From positions 1-40,984 of the forward strand of contig CAMTDY010000004.1 of assembly GCA_947070915.1 (NCBI GenBank): DNA of 40,984 bases, in the 5' to 3' direction. The position numbers were made by a program, and so were the translations under genes. The stretch comes from an uncultured Roseburia sp. (GTDB lineage Bacteria > Bacillota > Clostridia > Lachnospirales > Lachnospiraceae). The notes beneath the pieces were generated by a model. The model ran no database searches, was not told the origin of the DNA, and saw only the letters and a list, made by a program, of their open reading frames with translations. Below are positions 33,288-40,984 of this stretch, in pieces. Within the stretch, counting starts at the first letter, position 1; each line of letters starts with the position of its first letter.

Positions 33288-34490
33288 ATGAAAATCGCAG
33301 TATTAGGTTACGGAACCATTGGTTCCGGAGTTGTGGAGGTTGTCCGTACCAATGCAGAAAGTATCGCGGCACGTGCGGGAGAAGAGGTTGAAGTAAAATA
33401 TGTCCTGGATCTTAGGGATTTCCCAGGGGATCCGGTGCAGGAAATTCTTGTTCATGATTATAATGTGATCGCAGAAGATGAAGAAATAGGCGTTATCGTT
33501 GAGACCATGGGCGGTACAAAACCTGCCTATGATTTTGTAAAAACTGCCCTGTTGAAAGGAAAAAGCGTCTGCTCTTCCAACAAAGAACTGGTAGCGGCCC
33601 ACGGAGCTGAATTGATTCAGATCGCCAAAGACAAGAATGTAAACTTTTTCTTCGAGGCGAGTGTGGGAGGGGGAATTCCGATCATCCGTCCCCTCAACCA
33701 GTGCATTACTGCCGATGAGATTCAGGAGATCAATGGAATCCTGAATGGTACGACAAACTTTATCCTGACGAAGATGGCAGATGAGGGCGCTGACTTTGCC
33801 GAGGTATTGATAAAGGCACAGGAACTAGGGTATGCGGAAAAAGATCCCACGGCAGATGTGGAAGGCTACGATGCCTGCCGCAAGATTGCGATCCTCACCT
33901 CTCTTGCCTATGGAAAACAGGTGGATTATGAGGACATTTATACCGAAGGCATCACGAAGATTACTGCAGAAGATTTTAAATATGCAAAGAAGATAAATTC
34001 GGCGATCAAAATCTTTGGTACAAGTAAAAAAGTGGGAGATCGGGTGTATGCGATGGTGGCGCCGCAGATGGTGGACAGCACCCATCCGCTTTACAGTGTA
34101 AATGACGTATTCAACGGCATATCTGTCACAGGAAATATGCTGGGAGATGTGATGTTTTATGGCGCCGGAGCCGGCAAGCTTCCTACCGCAAGTGCTGTGG
34201 TGGCAGATGTGGTGGCGGCGGTGAAACACCAGGGAGAAAATGTTTCCATTACCTGGAGTGCACAAAAGCTTGAGATCACGCCAGTGGATGAGATGGAAAA
34301 CCGGTTTTTTGTCCGGGTAGGGGAATCTGAGAAAGAGAAGGTATCAGAAGTATTTGGCGGGGTCCAGATGATCGACGCCGGAATCGCGGGAGAATGTGGA
34401 TTTATTACTGCACCTCTGAAGGAAAAGGACTTTGCAGCAAAGGCAGAGAACTTCACCACGCTCATCACACGTATTCGGGTGTCTGCATAA
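33288..34490 (+). CDS. hom: Homoserine dehydrogenase
   Basis: This enzyme reduces aspartate semialdehyde to homoserine, the branch step to threonine and methionine. The 400 residues contain the NAD(P)-binding GYGTIGSGVVEV at residues 7-18. The catalytic region follows with NKELVAAHG, FEASVGGGIPIIRPL and GILNGTTNFILTKM, and the signature AQELGYAEKDPTADVEGYDACRK. The last 65 residues look like an ACT-type regulatory domain (ENRFFVRVGESEKEKVSEVF). GGAAGAGGAG precedes the ATG. It is followed by a phosphoglycerate-mutase-like gene and an aspartokinase, a threonine-pathway order. Confidence 0.97.
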   Translation: MKIAVLGYGTIGSGVVEVVRTNAESIAARAGEEVEVKYVLDLRDFPGDPVQEILVHDYNVIAEDEEIGVIVETMGGTKPAYDFVKTALLKGKSVCSSNKELVAAHGAELIQIAKDKNVNFFFEASVGGGIPIIRPLNQCITADEIQEINGILNGTTNFILTKMADEGADFAEVLIKAQELGYAEKDPTADVEGYDACRKIAILTSLAYGKQVDYEDIYTEGITKITAEDFKYAKKINSAIKIFGTSKKVGDRVYAMVAPQMVDSTHPLYSVNDVFNGISVTGNMLGDVMFYGAGAGKLPTASAVVADVVAAVKHQGENVSITWSAQKLEITPVDEMENRFFVRVGESEKEKVSEVFGGVQMIDAGIAGECGFITAPLKEKDFAAKAENFTTLITRIRVSA

Positions 34491-34543
34491 GGTGAAATAA
34501 TAGATTTGGGTTTAAGACTGATAGAAGAAAGGACGGAAAGACA

Positions 34544-35755
34544 ATGAAATACATTGTTGTTCTGGGTGACGGAATGGCAGACCAGCCTTTAGAAGAGCTG
34601 GATGGCAGGACGCCGTTGGAATATGCTGATACACCCAATATGGATAGGATCTCAAAGAAAGCAAAGATCGGACTGGCAAAGACCATCCCCGATGGAATGA
34701 AGCCGGGGAGTGACACAGCCAATCTTGCTGTTTTAGGATATAATCCCAGGCAGTATTATACCGGACGTTCTCCGCTGGAGGCGCTGAGCATCGGTGTAGA
34801 TATGGAAGAGGGGGATATTGCCATCCGCTGTAATATTGTGACGCTTTCGGAAGATGATCTTCCTTATGAGGACAAGACGATTCTCGACCACAGCAGCGGT
34901 GAGATTTCCACAGAAGATGCCAATGTGCTCTTAGAGGCTCTTAGATCGGAGATAGAGGACGATGTCTACCAGTTTTATACGGGAACCAGCTATCGCCACT
35001 GTACGATCTGGAAACATGGACAGGTATCCGAGCTCACCCCGCCTCATGATATTCTCGGAAAAAAGATTGGAGAATATCTTCCGGCAGATGACAAACTCCG
35101 CGGGATGATGAAAAAGAGTTATGATATATTGAACCAGCATCCCTTGAATGTGGAGAGAGCCAAGAAGGGGCTGAACAAGGCAAATTCTATCTGGTTCTGG
35201 GGAGCAGGTACAAAGCCGGAACTAGATGATTTTGAAGAGAAATTTGGGAAAAAGGGCGCTATGATCTCAGCGGTGGACCTTTTAAAAGGAATCGCAGTGG
35301 GCGCCGGTATGAATAATATAGAGGTAAAAGGGGCGGATGGAACCCTGGAGACCAATTACGAAGGAAAAGCAGAGGCTGCGGTAAAGGCAGTGACTGAGAA
35401 TGGCAGTGATTTTGTCTACATCCATGTGGAAGCTCCCGATGAGATGGGACACCAGGGCAGTGTGGAGAAAAAGGTCAGGGCCATAGAATATCTGGATCAA
35501 AGAATTATTGGTCCCGTGTACAACAGAATGAAGGAGCTGGGAGAAGATTTCCGGATGCTGGTCATGCCGGATCATCCAACCCCGATCTGTATCCGCACCC
35601 ATTCCAGCGATCCAGTTCCATATTTGCTGTATGACAGTACCGCAGAAGAGGAGCACACATGGAGTTATAATGAGAAAGAGGCTGAAGAGAGTGGAAATTA
35701 CCAGGAAAACGGGTATCAGCTTATGAATGAATTATTAGGATCTGTTTCAGAATGA
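34544..35755 (+). CDS. ApgM-type phosphoglycerate mutase family protein; candidate homoserine kinase
   Basis: This 403-residue protein belongs to the archaeal-type cofactor-independent phosphoglycerate mutase family of the alkaline phosphatase superfamily. Features include the metal-binding Asp9 in VVLGDGMADQP, the GSDTANLAVLGYNP segment with the likely nucleophile Ser, VHVEAPDEMGHQG (close to IHVEAPDEMGHQG here) and VMPDHPTPICIRTHSSDPVP. Members of this family beside threonine genes have been proposed or shown to act as homoserine kinases. This one lies between hom and aspartokinase and no GHMP-type thrB is in the window, so that role is the best guess. Its stop overlaps an upstream reading of the next gene. 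Confidence 0.85.
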   Translation: MKYIVVLGDGMADQPLEELDGRTPLEYADTPNMDRISKKAKIGLAKTIPDGMKPGSDTANLAVLGYNPRQYYTGRSPLEALSIGVDMEEGDIAIRCNIVTLSEDDLPYEDKTILDHSSGEISTEDANVLLEALRSEIEDDVYQFYTGTSYRHCTIWKHGQVSELTPPHDILGKKIGEYLPADDKLRGMMKKSYDILNQHPLNVERAKKGLNKANSIWFWGAGTKPELDDFEEKFGKKGAMISAVDLLKGIAVGAGMNNIEVKGADGTLETNYEGKAEAAVKAVTENGSDFVYIHVEAPDEMGHQGSVEKKVRAIEYLDQRIIGPVYNRMKELGEDFRMLVMPDHPTPICIRTHSSDPVPYLLYDSTAEEEHTWSYNEKEAEESGNYQENGYQLMNELLGSVSE

Positions 35756-35772
35756 CAGGAGGAGAAAAGAAC

Positions 35773-36978
35773 ATGTTGATCGTAAAGAAATTTGGTGGTA
35801 CTTCGGTAGCTGACAAAGAGAGGATTTTCAATGTGGCGAACCGTTGTATTGAGGATTATAAAAAAGGACATGACGTAGTTGTAGTCCTTTCTGCTATGGG
35901 AAAGCAGACGGATGTGCTGCTGGATATGGCGAACGATATCAATCCCAACGCGCCGAAGCGTGAGCTGGATATGCTGCTGACTACGGGTGAACAGACCTCT
36001 GTGGCGCTTATGGCGATGGCAATGCACTCCCTGGGTGTGCCGTCCATCTCCCTGAATGCTTTCCAGGTGGCGATGCACACCACATCTGTAGCGGGAAATG
36101 CGAAGCTGATCAAGATCGATAAGGAGCGTATCCGTCATGAACTGGAACAGAGGAAGATCGTAATTGTGACAGGATTTCAGGGTATCAGCAAATATGACGA
36201 CTATACGACGCTGGGACGCGGCGGTTCTGATACGACAGCAGTGGCTCTGGCGGCAACGCTGCATGCGGATGCCTGTGAGATCTATACGGATGTGGATGGC
36301 GTCTACACCGCAGATCCGCGCATCGTAGAGGGAGCTAAGAAACTTGACCAGATTACCTATGATGAAATGCTTGAGCTCGCCAGCTTTGGGGCAGGGGTTC
36401 TTCACAACCGTTCTGTGGAAATGGCGAAAAAGTATGGTGTACAGCTGGTGGTTCGTTCAAGTCTGAATACAACAGAAGGTACTATAGTGAAGGAGGAAGT
36501 AAAAATGGAGAAAATGCTTATCAGCGGTGTGGCAAGTGATAAAAATGTAGCCAGAATAGCAGTTGTTGGTCTGGAGGACCAGCCAGGAGTGGCATTTAAG
36601 CTGTTCCGCCACCTTGCCAACCACAATGTAAATGTAGATATGATCCTGCAGTCTATCGGGCGCGATAATACAAAAGACATCAGTTTTACCGTGACGGAGG
36701 ACATGGCAGATGTGGCGGTGGAGACCGTTGAGAGACACCGCAGCGGCAGTCTCAAGTGCCAGGATGTGAAGGTAAACAAAAATGTATCCAAAGTATCCAT
36801 TGTAGGTGCGGGAATGCAGACCAACCCCGGTGTTGCTGCCCAGATGTTCGAGGCGCTCTACGATGCCAATGTCAACATTCAGCAGATCTCAACATCAGAA
36901 ATCCGCGTTACGGTGCTGATCGACGAAGAGGATACCAACAAAGCGATGAATGCGGTTCACAAAGAGTTTGATTTTTGA
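35773..36978 (+). CDS. Aspartate kinase
   Basis: This enzyme phosphorylates aspartate, the first step to lysine, threonine and methionine. The 401-residue monofunctional form starts at the ATG at 35773 (MLIVKKFGGTSVA) after AGGAGGAG; the frame is also open from 35752. The kinase domain holds KKFGGTS (5-11), GFQGISKYDDYTTLGRGGSDTTAVALAA and YTDVDGVYTADPRI. Two C-terminal ACT domains (about residues 260-400) provide feedback control, with ARIAVVGLEDQPGVAFKLF and VSIVGAGMQTNPGVAAQMFEAL. The operon context with hom suggests threonine or concerted feedback, but the exact effector is not visible. Confidence 0.96.
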   Translation: MLIVKKFGGTSVADKERIFNVANRCIEDYKKGHDVVVVLSAMGKQTDVLLDMANDINPNAPKRELDMLLTTGEQTSVALMAMAMHSLGVPSISLNAFQVAMHTTSVAGNAKLIKIDKERIRHELEQRKIVIVTGFQGISKYDDYTTLGRGGSDTTAVALAATLHADACEIYTDVDGVYTADPRIVEGAKKLDQITYDEMLELASFGAGVLHNRSVEMAKKYGVQLVVRSSLNTTEGTIVKEEVKMEKMLISGVASDKNVARIAVVGLEDQPGVAFKLFRHLANHNVNVDMILQSIGRDNTKDISFTVTEDMADVAVETVERHRSGSLKCQDVKVNKNVSKVSIVGAGMQTNPGVAAQMFEALYDANVNIQQISTSEIRVTVLIDEEDTNKAMNAVHKEFDF

Positions 36979-37011
36979 TCTTTTAGAATTTAAAATAATA
37001 ATGTTTGTTAA

Positions 37012-37042
37012 AAAAAGCGCCGATTTATTTGGCGCTTTTTAA
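37012..37042 (+). terminator. Intrinsic terminator after aspartate kinase
   Basis: AAAAAGCGCC (37012-37021) pairs perfectly with GGCGCTTTTT (37031-37040) across a 9-nt loop. The T-run is part of the stem end. Confidence 0.9.
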
Positions 37043-37061
37043 TAAAGCCCTCCAGGTGTCC

Positions 37062-37090
37062 TTGTATCCTGATATGAAAAATGATATAAT
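37062..37090 (+). promoter_or_regulatory. Promoter of the ECF transporter operon
   Basis: TTGTAT (37062-37067) and consensus TATAAT (37085-37090) are 17 bp apart, 65 bp before the ecfA1 start. This module is therefore transcribed on its own. Confidence 0.8.
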
Positions 37091-37154
37091 AACCGTGTCT
37101 GTTCGATATACAGAATAAAGTAAAATATAGGGAAACAGATAGGATGGTGCCGTT

Positions 37155-38018
37155 TTGATAAAAGTGAAAGATCTTGTATTTGAATATATACGCAGGGATG
37201 AAAATGACGAAGTCATCGGTGTGGAGATGGCAGTGGATCATCTGACCTTCCAGGTTAATAAAGGGGAATTTGTGGCGGTGCTGGGTCATAATGGATCCGG
37301 TAAATCCACACTGGCAAAGCATATCAATGCCATTCTGCTTCCCGGGGAGGGAGTAGTTTATGTGGACGGCATTGACACCTCCGATAAGAACATGCTGTGG
37401 GAGATCCGACAGCGGGCGGGGATGGTATTTCAGAATCCGGATAATCAGATCGTACACAATGTGGTAGAAGAAGATGTTGGCTTTGGACCGGAGAATCTTG
37501 GAGTGCCCACAGAAGAGATCTGGGAGCGGGTGGAAGGTTCTCTCAAAAAAGTAGGAATGTTAAAATGCCGGAAGGAATCTCCCAATAATCTGTCTGGGGG
37601 ACAAAAGCAGAAGGTAGCCATTGCAGGTGTGCTTGCCATGAAGCCAAAGTGTATCGTATTCGACGAGTCTACGGCGATGTTAGATCCAGTGGGACGCAGG
37701 GAGGTATTGAAGGCGGTCCGGGAATTAAATAAGAAAGAGGGAATTACGATCCTGTGGATCACCCACTATATGGATGAGGCAGCCCAGGCAGACCGCATTC
37801 TTGTTATGAATGAGGGAAAGCTGGTGATGGAGGGAACTCCCAGGGAGGTATTTGCCCAGGCGGACCAGCTGAAGAAATGGCATCTGGATGTGCCCCAGGT
37901 GACGGAACTGGCATCGGAACTGAGGAAGCAGGGGATGGAAATACCAGCGGATGTGATCGGTGTAGAAGAATTTGTGGAAGCGGCGGCGCGGTGTTTCGCG
38001 GGTGCGGATTGGAAATGA
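37155..38018 (+). CDS. ecfA1: Energy-coupling factor transporter ATPase EcfA1
   Basis: This is one of two ATPases that power group II ECF transporters, a shared module for vitamin and metal uptake with many substrate-binding S components. The 287 residues contain Walker A GHNGSGKST (44-52), signature LSGGQKQK and Walker B CIVFDESTAMLDP. The start is a TTG codon at 37155 (TTG ATA AAA), with AGGATGG about eight bases before. The downstream ATPase and permease are in the same operon. Confidence 0.95.
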   Translation: MIKVKDLVFEYIRRDENDEVIGVEMAVDHLTFQVNKGEFVAVLGHNGSGKSTLAKHINAILLPGEGVVYVDGIDTSDKNMLWEIRQRAGMVFQNPDNQIVHNVVEEDVGFGPENLGVPTEEIWERVEGSLKKVGMLKCRKESPNNLSGGQKQKVAIAGVLAMKPKCIVFDESTAMLDPVGRREVLKAVRELNKKEGITILWITHYMDEAAQADRILVMNEGKLVMEGTPREVFAQADQLKKWHLDVPQVTELASELRKQGMEIPADVIGVEEFVEAAARCFAGADWK

Positions 38019-38025
38019 GGAAATT

Positions 38026-38889
38026 ATGTCTATTTTACTTAACGAGGTAGAATATATCTATGGAAAAGGGACGGCATTTGAAAAAGTGGCCTTATACAAT
38101 GTCACGCTAAAGATCGGAGATGGGGAATTTATCGGACTCATCGGTCACACTGGATCCGGCAAATCTACGCTTATCCAGCATCTGAACGGTCTTTTAAAAC
38201 CTGTCTCCGGTGGGGTATACTACAACGGAGAAGATATCAACGACAAAGATTTTTCAAAAAAGAAACTGCGCTCTAAGGTTTCTATTGTATTTCAGTATCC
38301 GGAACAGCAGTTGTTTGAGAGTTCTGTCATTGAAGATGTCCGTTTTGGACCGAAAAATATCGGGATGGAACCATTGGAAGTGGATATGAATGCCTTTGCG
38401 GCATTAAAGCAGGTGGGGATACCAGATGAACTTTTGGATGTATCGCCTTTGGAGCTGTCCGGCGGACAGAAACGGAGGGTGGCCATCGCCGGTGTACTGG
38501 CCATGCAGCCGGAGGTATTGATCCTGGACGAGCCCACAGCGGGACTGGACCCCAAAGGAAGGGATGAAATACTGGAACTGATCCGTAAGCTGCACGAGGA
38601 GCGGAAGATCACGGTGATCGTCGTGTCCCACAGCATGGAGGATATGGGAAAATATGCAAAGCGGCTGGTGGTGATGAATGGCGGAACGGTGGCATATGAT
38701 GGGACTCCGGAAGAAGTCTTTTCCCATTATAAAGAGCTGGAGCGCATCGGACTACGGGCGCCCCAGGTAACCTATGTGATGGAGGGGCTGGCGGCAAAGG
38801 GAATAAAGCTTCCCCACAACGCCATCAATGTGAACCAGGCCGTGGATGCCATATGTAAAGCCTACAGGAGTAGAAAAGAAAGGAATTAG
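38026..38889 (+). CDS. ecfA2: Energy-coupling factor transporter ATPase EcfA2
   Basis: This is the partner ATPase of EcfA1, 287 residues long. Walker A GHTGSGKST begins at residue 40. The signature is LSGGQKRR and Walker B is VLILDEPTAGLDPKGR. The ATG at 38026 has GAGG five bases upstream, and it starts 7 bp after the ecfA1 stop. The longer frame from 37972 overlaps ecfA1 and is unlikely. The two ATPases heterodimerise and bind the EcfT coupling helices. Confidence 0.95.
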   Translation: MSILLNEVEYIYGKGTAFEKVALYNVTLKIGDGEFIGLIGHTGSGKSTLIQHLNGLLKPVSGGVYYNGEDINDKDFSKKKLRSKVSIVFQYPEQQLFESSVIEDVRFGPKNIGMEPLEVDMNAFAALKQVGIPDELLDVSPLELSGGQKRRVAIAGVLAMQPEVLILDEPTAGLDPKGRDEILELIRKLHEERKITVIVVSHSMEDMGKYAKRLVVMNGGTVAYDGTPEEVFSHYKELERIGLRAPQVTYVMEGLAAKGIKLPHNAINVNQAVDAICKAYRSRKERN

Positions 38890-38898
38890 TCTGGGATT

Positions 38899-39705
38899 AT
38901 GCTGAGAGATATTACCATCGGACAATATTATCCGGTTGAGTCAAAAATACATACACTGGATCCACGGGTAAAGATCGTGGCTGTTTTTGTTTATCTCATT
39001 TCTTTGTTTTTATTTCGCGGCTTTGCCGGCTATCTTGTGGTGACTGTGTTTATGGTGGCAGCAGTGATCGGGAGCAGGGTGCCCTTCTCATTTATGATGA
39101 AGGGCCTCAAACCAGTTTTGTTCCTGATCTGTTTTACTGCGTTTTTTAACATTTTTTTTACCCCTGGAGATGTTTTATTTGAATGGAAATTTATAATGAT
39201 CTCATGGCAGGGACTGCGGAAGGGTGCCTTTATGGTGCTCCGGCTTCTTTATCTGGTCATTGGCTCTTCTCTGCTGACCTACACCACGACGCCAAATAAG
39301 CTGACGGATGGCATCGAGAGCCTGTTAAAGCCGCTGGGAAGGCTTGGGGTGCCGGTCCACGATCTGGCGATGATGATGTCTCTTGCCCTGCGCTTCATAC
39401 CGATTCTTCTGGAAGAGGCTAACCGCATCATCCGGGCACAGAGTGCCAGGGGGGCAGATTTTGAGGAGGGATCTCTGTTCCAGAGACTCCGGGCCATGGT
39501 GTCGATCCTTGTGCCCCTGCTGGTGTCCTCTACAAGGCGTGCCTATGATCTGGCGCTGGCCATGGAGGCAAGATGCTACCATGGCGGGGAGGGAAGGACG
39601 AAAATGAAGCCACTGGCCTATCGGCGCAGGGATGTCATGACTTATGTGATCTGTGTCCTGTATGTGGCAGTCCTGCTTACAGTAGATCATTTTGTGCCTT
39701 TTTGA
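38899..39705 (+). CDS. ecfT: Energy-coupling factor transmembrane protein EcfT
   Basis: This 268-residue integral membrane scaffold connects the EcfA ATPases with S components. It opens with QYYPVESKIHTLDPRVKI, typical of EcfT. About five or six membrane helices follow, including AVFVYLISLFLFRGFAGYLVVT. The coupling region contains QSARGADFEEG, and EARCYHGG corresponds to the second conserved Ala-Arg motif. It begins 9 bp after ecfA2. A usable ATG follows without a strong ribosome site, suggesting coupled translation. Confidence 0.95.
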   Translation: MLRDITIGQYYPVESKIHTLDPRVKIVAVFVYLISLFLFRGFAGYLVVTVFMVAAVIGSRVPFSFMMKGLKPVLFLICFTAFFNIFFTPGDVLFEWKFIMISWQGLRKGAFMVLRLLYLVIGSSLLTYTTTPNKLTDGIESLLKPLGRLGVPVHDLAMMMSLALRFIPILLEEANRIIRAQSARGADFEEGSLFQRLRAMVSILVPLLVSSTRRAYDLALAMEARCYHGGEGRTKMKPLAYRRRDVMTYVICVLYVAVLLTVDHFVPF

Positions 39706-39722
39706 TCCGGATGGAGGAAGTT

Positions 39723-40487
39723 ATGAGAGTAAAATTGACCGTGGCCTATGATGGAACAAATTATCACGGGTGGCAGATTCAGAACAATGCACTGTCTGTA
39801 GAAGCGGTGCTGGTGGGAGCCCTTCGGGAACTTCTGGGAGAGGAGATCGAACTGACAGGAGCCAGCAGGACAGATGCGGGAGTACATGCCCTGGGAAATG
39901 TGGCAGTCTTCGATACAAATACCAGAATTCCTGCGGAAAAGATCGCCTTGGCGGTAAACCAGCGTCTCCCTGAGGACATCCGGGTGATGCGCTCAGAAGA
40001 GGTGCCCCGGTCTTTTCATCCAAGGTATTGCAACAGCCGGAAGACCTATGAATACTGGATCACCAATGCAGAAATACAGCAGCCTGTCAAAAGGCTGTAT
40101 TCTCATTTTGTATATATTCCCCTAAATGTGGAAAGGATGAAAGAGACAGCACAATATTTTCTCGGCGAACATGATTTTGGCGCGTTCTGTTCTGCAGGCA
40201 GCCAGGTCAGGAGCAAGGTGAGAAGCATCTATGATCTGCAGATCTTTCAGGAGGGCGAAGATATCCGCATCCAGATTACTGGAAACGGTTTTTTGTACAA
40301 TATGGTGCGCATCATTGCGGGGACGCTGATCGAGATCGGAATGGGACGGCGGGAGCCAGAGACGGTCCGTCAGGCACTCCGCCATGCAGACCGGGACATG
40401 GCAGGTCCCACGGCGCCTGCGCGGGGATTGAGGCTGCTGCAGATTGAATATGAGGAGAACAGGCAGGAGTTTGGGGATGATCATTGA
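39723..40487 (+). CDS. truA: tRNA pseudouridine(38-40) synthase TruA
   Basis: TruA converts uridines 38-40 of the tRNA anticodon stem to pseudouridine. The 254-residue protein starts at the ATG at 39723 (MRVKLTVAYDGTNYHGWQIQ) with GGAGG upstream. The catalytic Asp51 is in GASRTDAGVHALGN. Later blocks YEYWI, FGAFCSAGSQVRSKVRSIYDL and GNGFLYNMVRIIAGTLIEIG are standard. It closes the ecfA1-ecfA2-ecfT-truA order. The stop lies inside the start of the next gene, an 11-bp overlap. Confidence 0.96.
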   Translation: MRVKLTVAYDGTNYHGWQIQNNALSVEAVLVGALRELLGEEIELTGASRTDAGVHALGNVAVFDTNTRIPAEKIALAVNQRLPEDIRVMRSEEVPRSFHPRYCNSRKTYEYWITNAEIQQPVKRLYSHFVYIPLNVERMKETAQYFLGEHDFGAFCSAGSQVRSKVRSIYDLQIFQEGEDIRIQITGNGFLYNMVRIIAGTLIEIGMGRREPETVRQALRHADRDMAGPTAPARGLRLLQIEYEENRQEFGDDH

Positions 40488-40984
40488 TATTCATGCACAT
40501 GCGTATCCGGAGAGGATAGCAAAAAAAGTAAAAGAGCGGATGGAACGTGTGGCGGGGAGCCGGGTGGAAAACCTGGGAACCCCGGAAGCCCTGGTAGAGG
40601 AGATGGAAAAAAACGGAGTGGATCATTCTGTTTTTCTTCCGGTGGCCACCAATCCCGGTCAAGTGGGAAAACTCAATGCCCAGGCGATCCGCTGGATGGA
40701 GGAATATGGAAGCCGGGGACTGGTATCTTTTGCGGCGGTTCATCCGGATACACCAGAACTTAAAATGGTGATGCGGGGGATCCGGAACGGCGGTCTCAGG
40801 GGAATCAAGATTCATCCGGATTATCAGGAGACGTATTTTGACGATATCCGCTATCTGAGGATCCTGGATGCAGCGGCAGAGGAAGGACTTCTGGTGCTGG
40901 TACATGCGGGGATGGATGAAGTTTATCCCGATCATATACACTGTGATGTGAAGAGGATCCTGCATGTGCTGGAAGAGGTGGAGT
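40477..40984 (+). CDS. Amidohydrolase family protein, N-terminal part (3' truncated by window)
   Basis: The frame is open from the ATG at 40477 to the window edge, giving 169 residues. It begins MIIDIHAHAYPER, in which the HxH pair (His6, His8) is the metal-binding start of amidohydrolase TIM barrels of the PF04909 type. GGLRGIKIHPDYQ and LVLVHAGMDEVYPDH fit later metal or substrate strands. It overlaps the end of truA by 11 bp, and GGAG lies about 25 bp upstream inside truA. The substrate is unknown; relatives include decarboxylases and hydrolases of aromatic or carboxylic compounds. Its C-terminal half is outside the window. Confidence 0.85.
   Translation, partial: MIIDIHAHAYPERIAKKVKERMERVAGSRVENLGTPEALVEEMEKNGVDHSVFLPVATNPGQVGKLNAQAIRWMEEYGSRGLVSFAAVHPDTPELKMVMRGIRNGGLRGIKIHPDYQETYFDDIRYLRILDAAAEEGLLVLVHAGMDEVYPDHIHCDVKRILHVLEEVE

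Overview
The window looks like chromosomal DNA from an endospore-forming, probably motile Clostridia bacterium, most likely Lachnospiraceae. The reasons are strong AGGAGG ribosome sites, sigma-A type promoters (TTGACA/TATAAT-like), a complete spoIIAA-spoIIAB-sigF operon, a T-box leader before valS, hpf-secA-prfB in the usual Firmicutes order, an ECF transporter module with truA, and two chemoreceptors plus a CheW. The assignment is an inference from gene content; no 16S rRNA or species marker is present. Nearly everything is on the + strand. The only supported - strand gene is one aminotransferase.

Layout. 1-743: 3' end of a chemoreceptor. 755-4996: a MarR-regulated heterodimeric ABC exporter with a two-site operator on its promoter. 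5022-7935: AlkD-like DNA glycosylase and a NatAB-type ABC exporter. 8067-10455: phosphate acetyltransferase facing an aminotransferase across a shared terminator. 10649-13706: a secreted metzincin-like protein and a dCache chemoreceptor. 13759-17136: T-box leader, a block of inverted and direct repeats, and valS. 17154-18926: an odd pair, a HipA-like protein with altered catalytic residues and a resolvase-like DNA-binding protein that appears to lack the catalytic part. 18983-20745: a 47-codon gene and a zinc-ribbon/TPR membrane protein. 20789-22362: spoIIA operon. 22396-22575: tRNA-Arg(ACG) with an 18-bp palindrome inside its promoter. 22618-28853: a set resembling Bacillus ydjG-ydjH-ydjI (zinc ribbon, TPM and SPFH proteins) plus another membrane zinc-ribbon protein, interrupted by a methyltransferase, a DnaA-box cluster and hpf. 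28891-32694: secA and a prfB without the usual programmed frameshift. 32766-36978: cheW, then hom, a phosphoglycerate-mutase-like gene and aspartokinase, probably a threonine-branch operon in which the mutase homologue may supply homoserine kinase. 37062-40984: ecfA1-ecfA2-ecfT-truA and the start of an amidohydrolase.

Most of the window is ordinary housekeeping. The parts that best deserve a second look are the 17.1-18.9 kb pair of degenerate enzymes, the unusual T-box (specifier out of canonical register, duplicated T-box core, repeats between terminator and valS), the DnaA-box cluster far from any recognised dnaA, and the repeated theme of membrane zinc-ribbon proteins between 19 and 29 kb.
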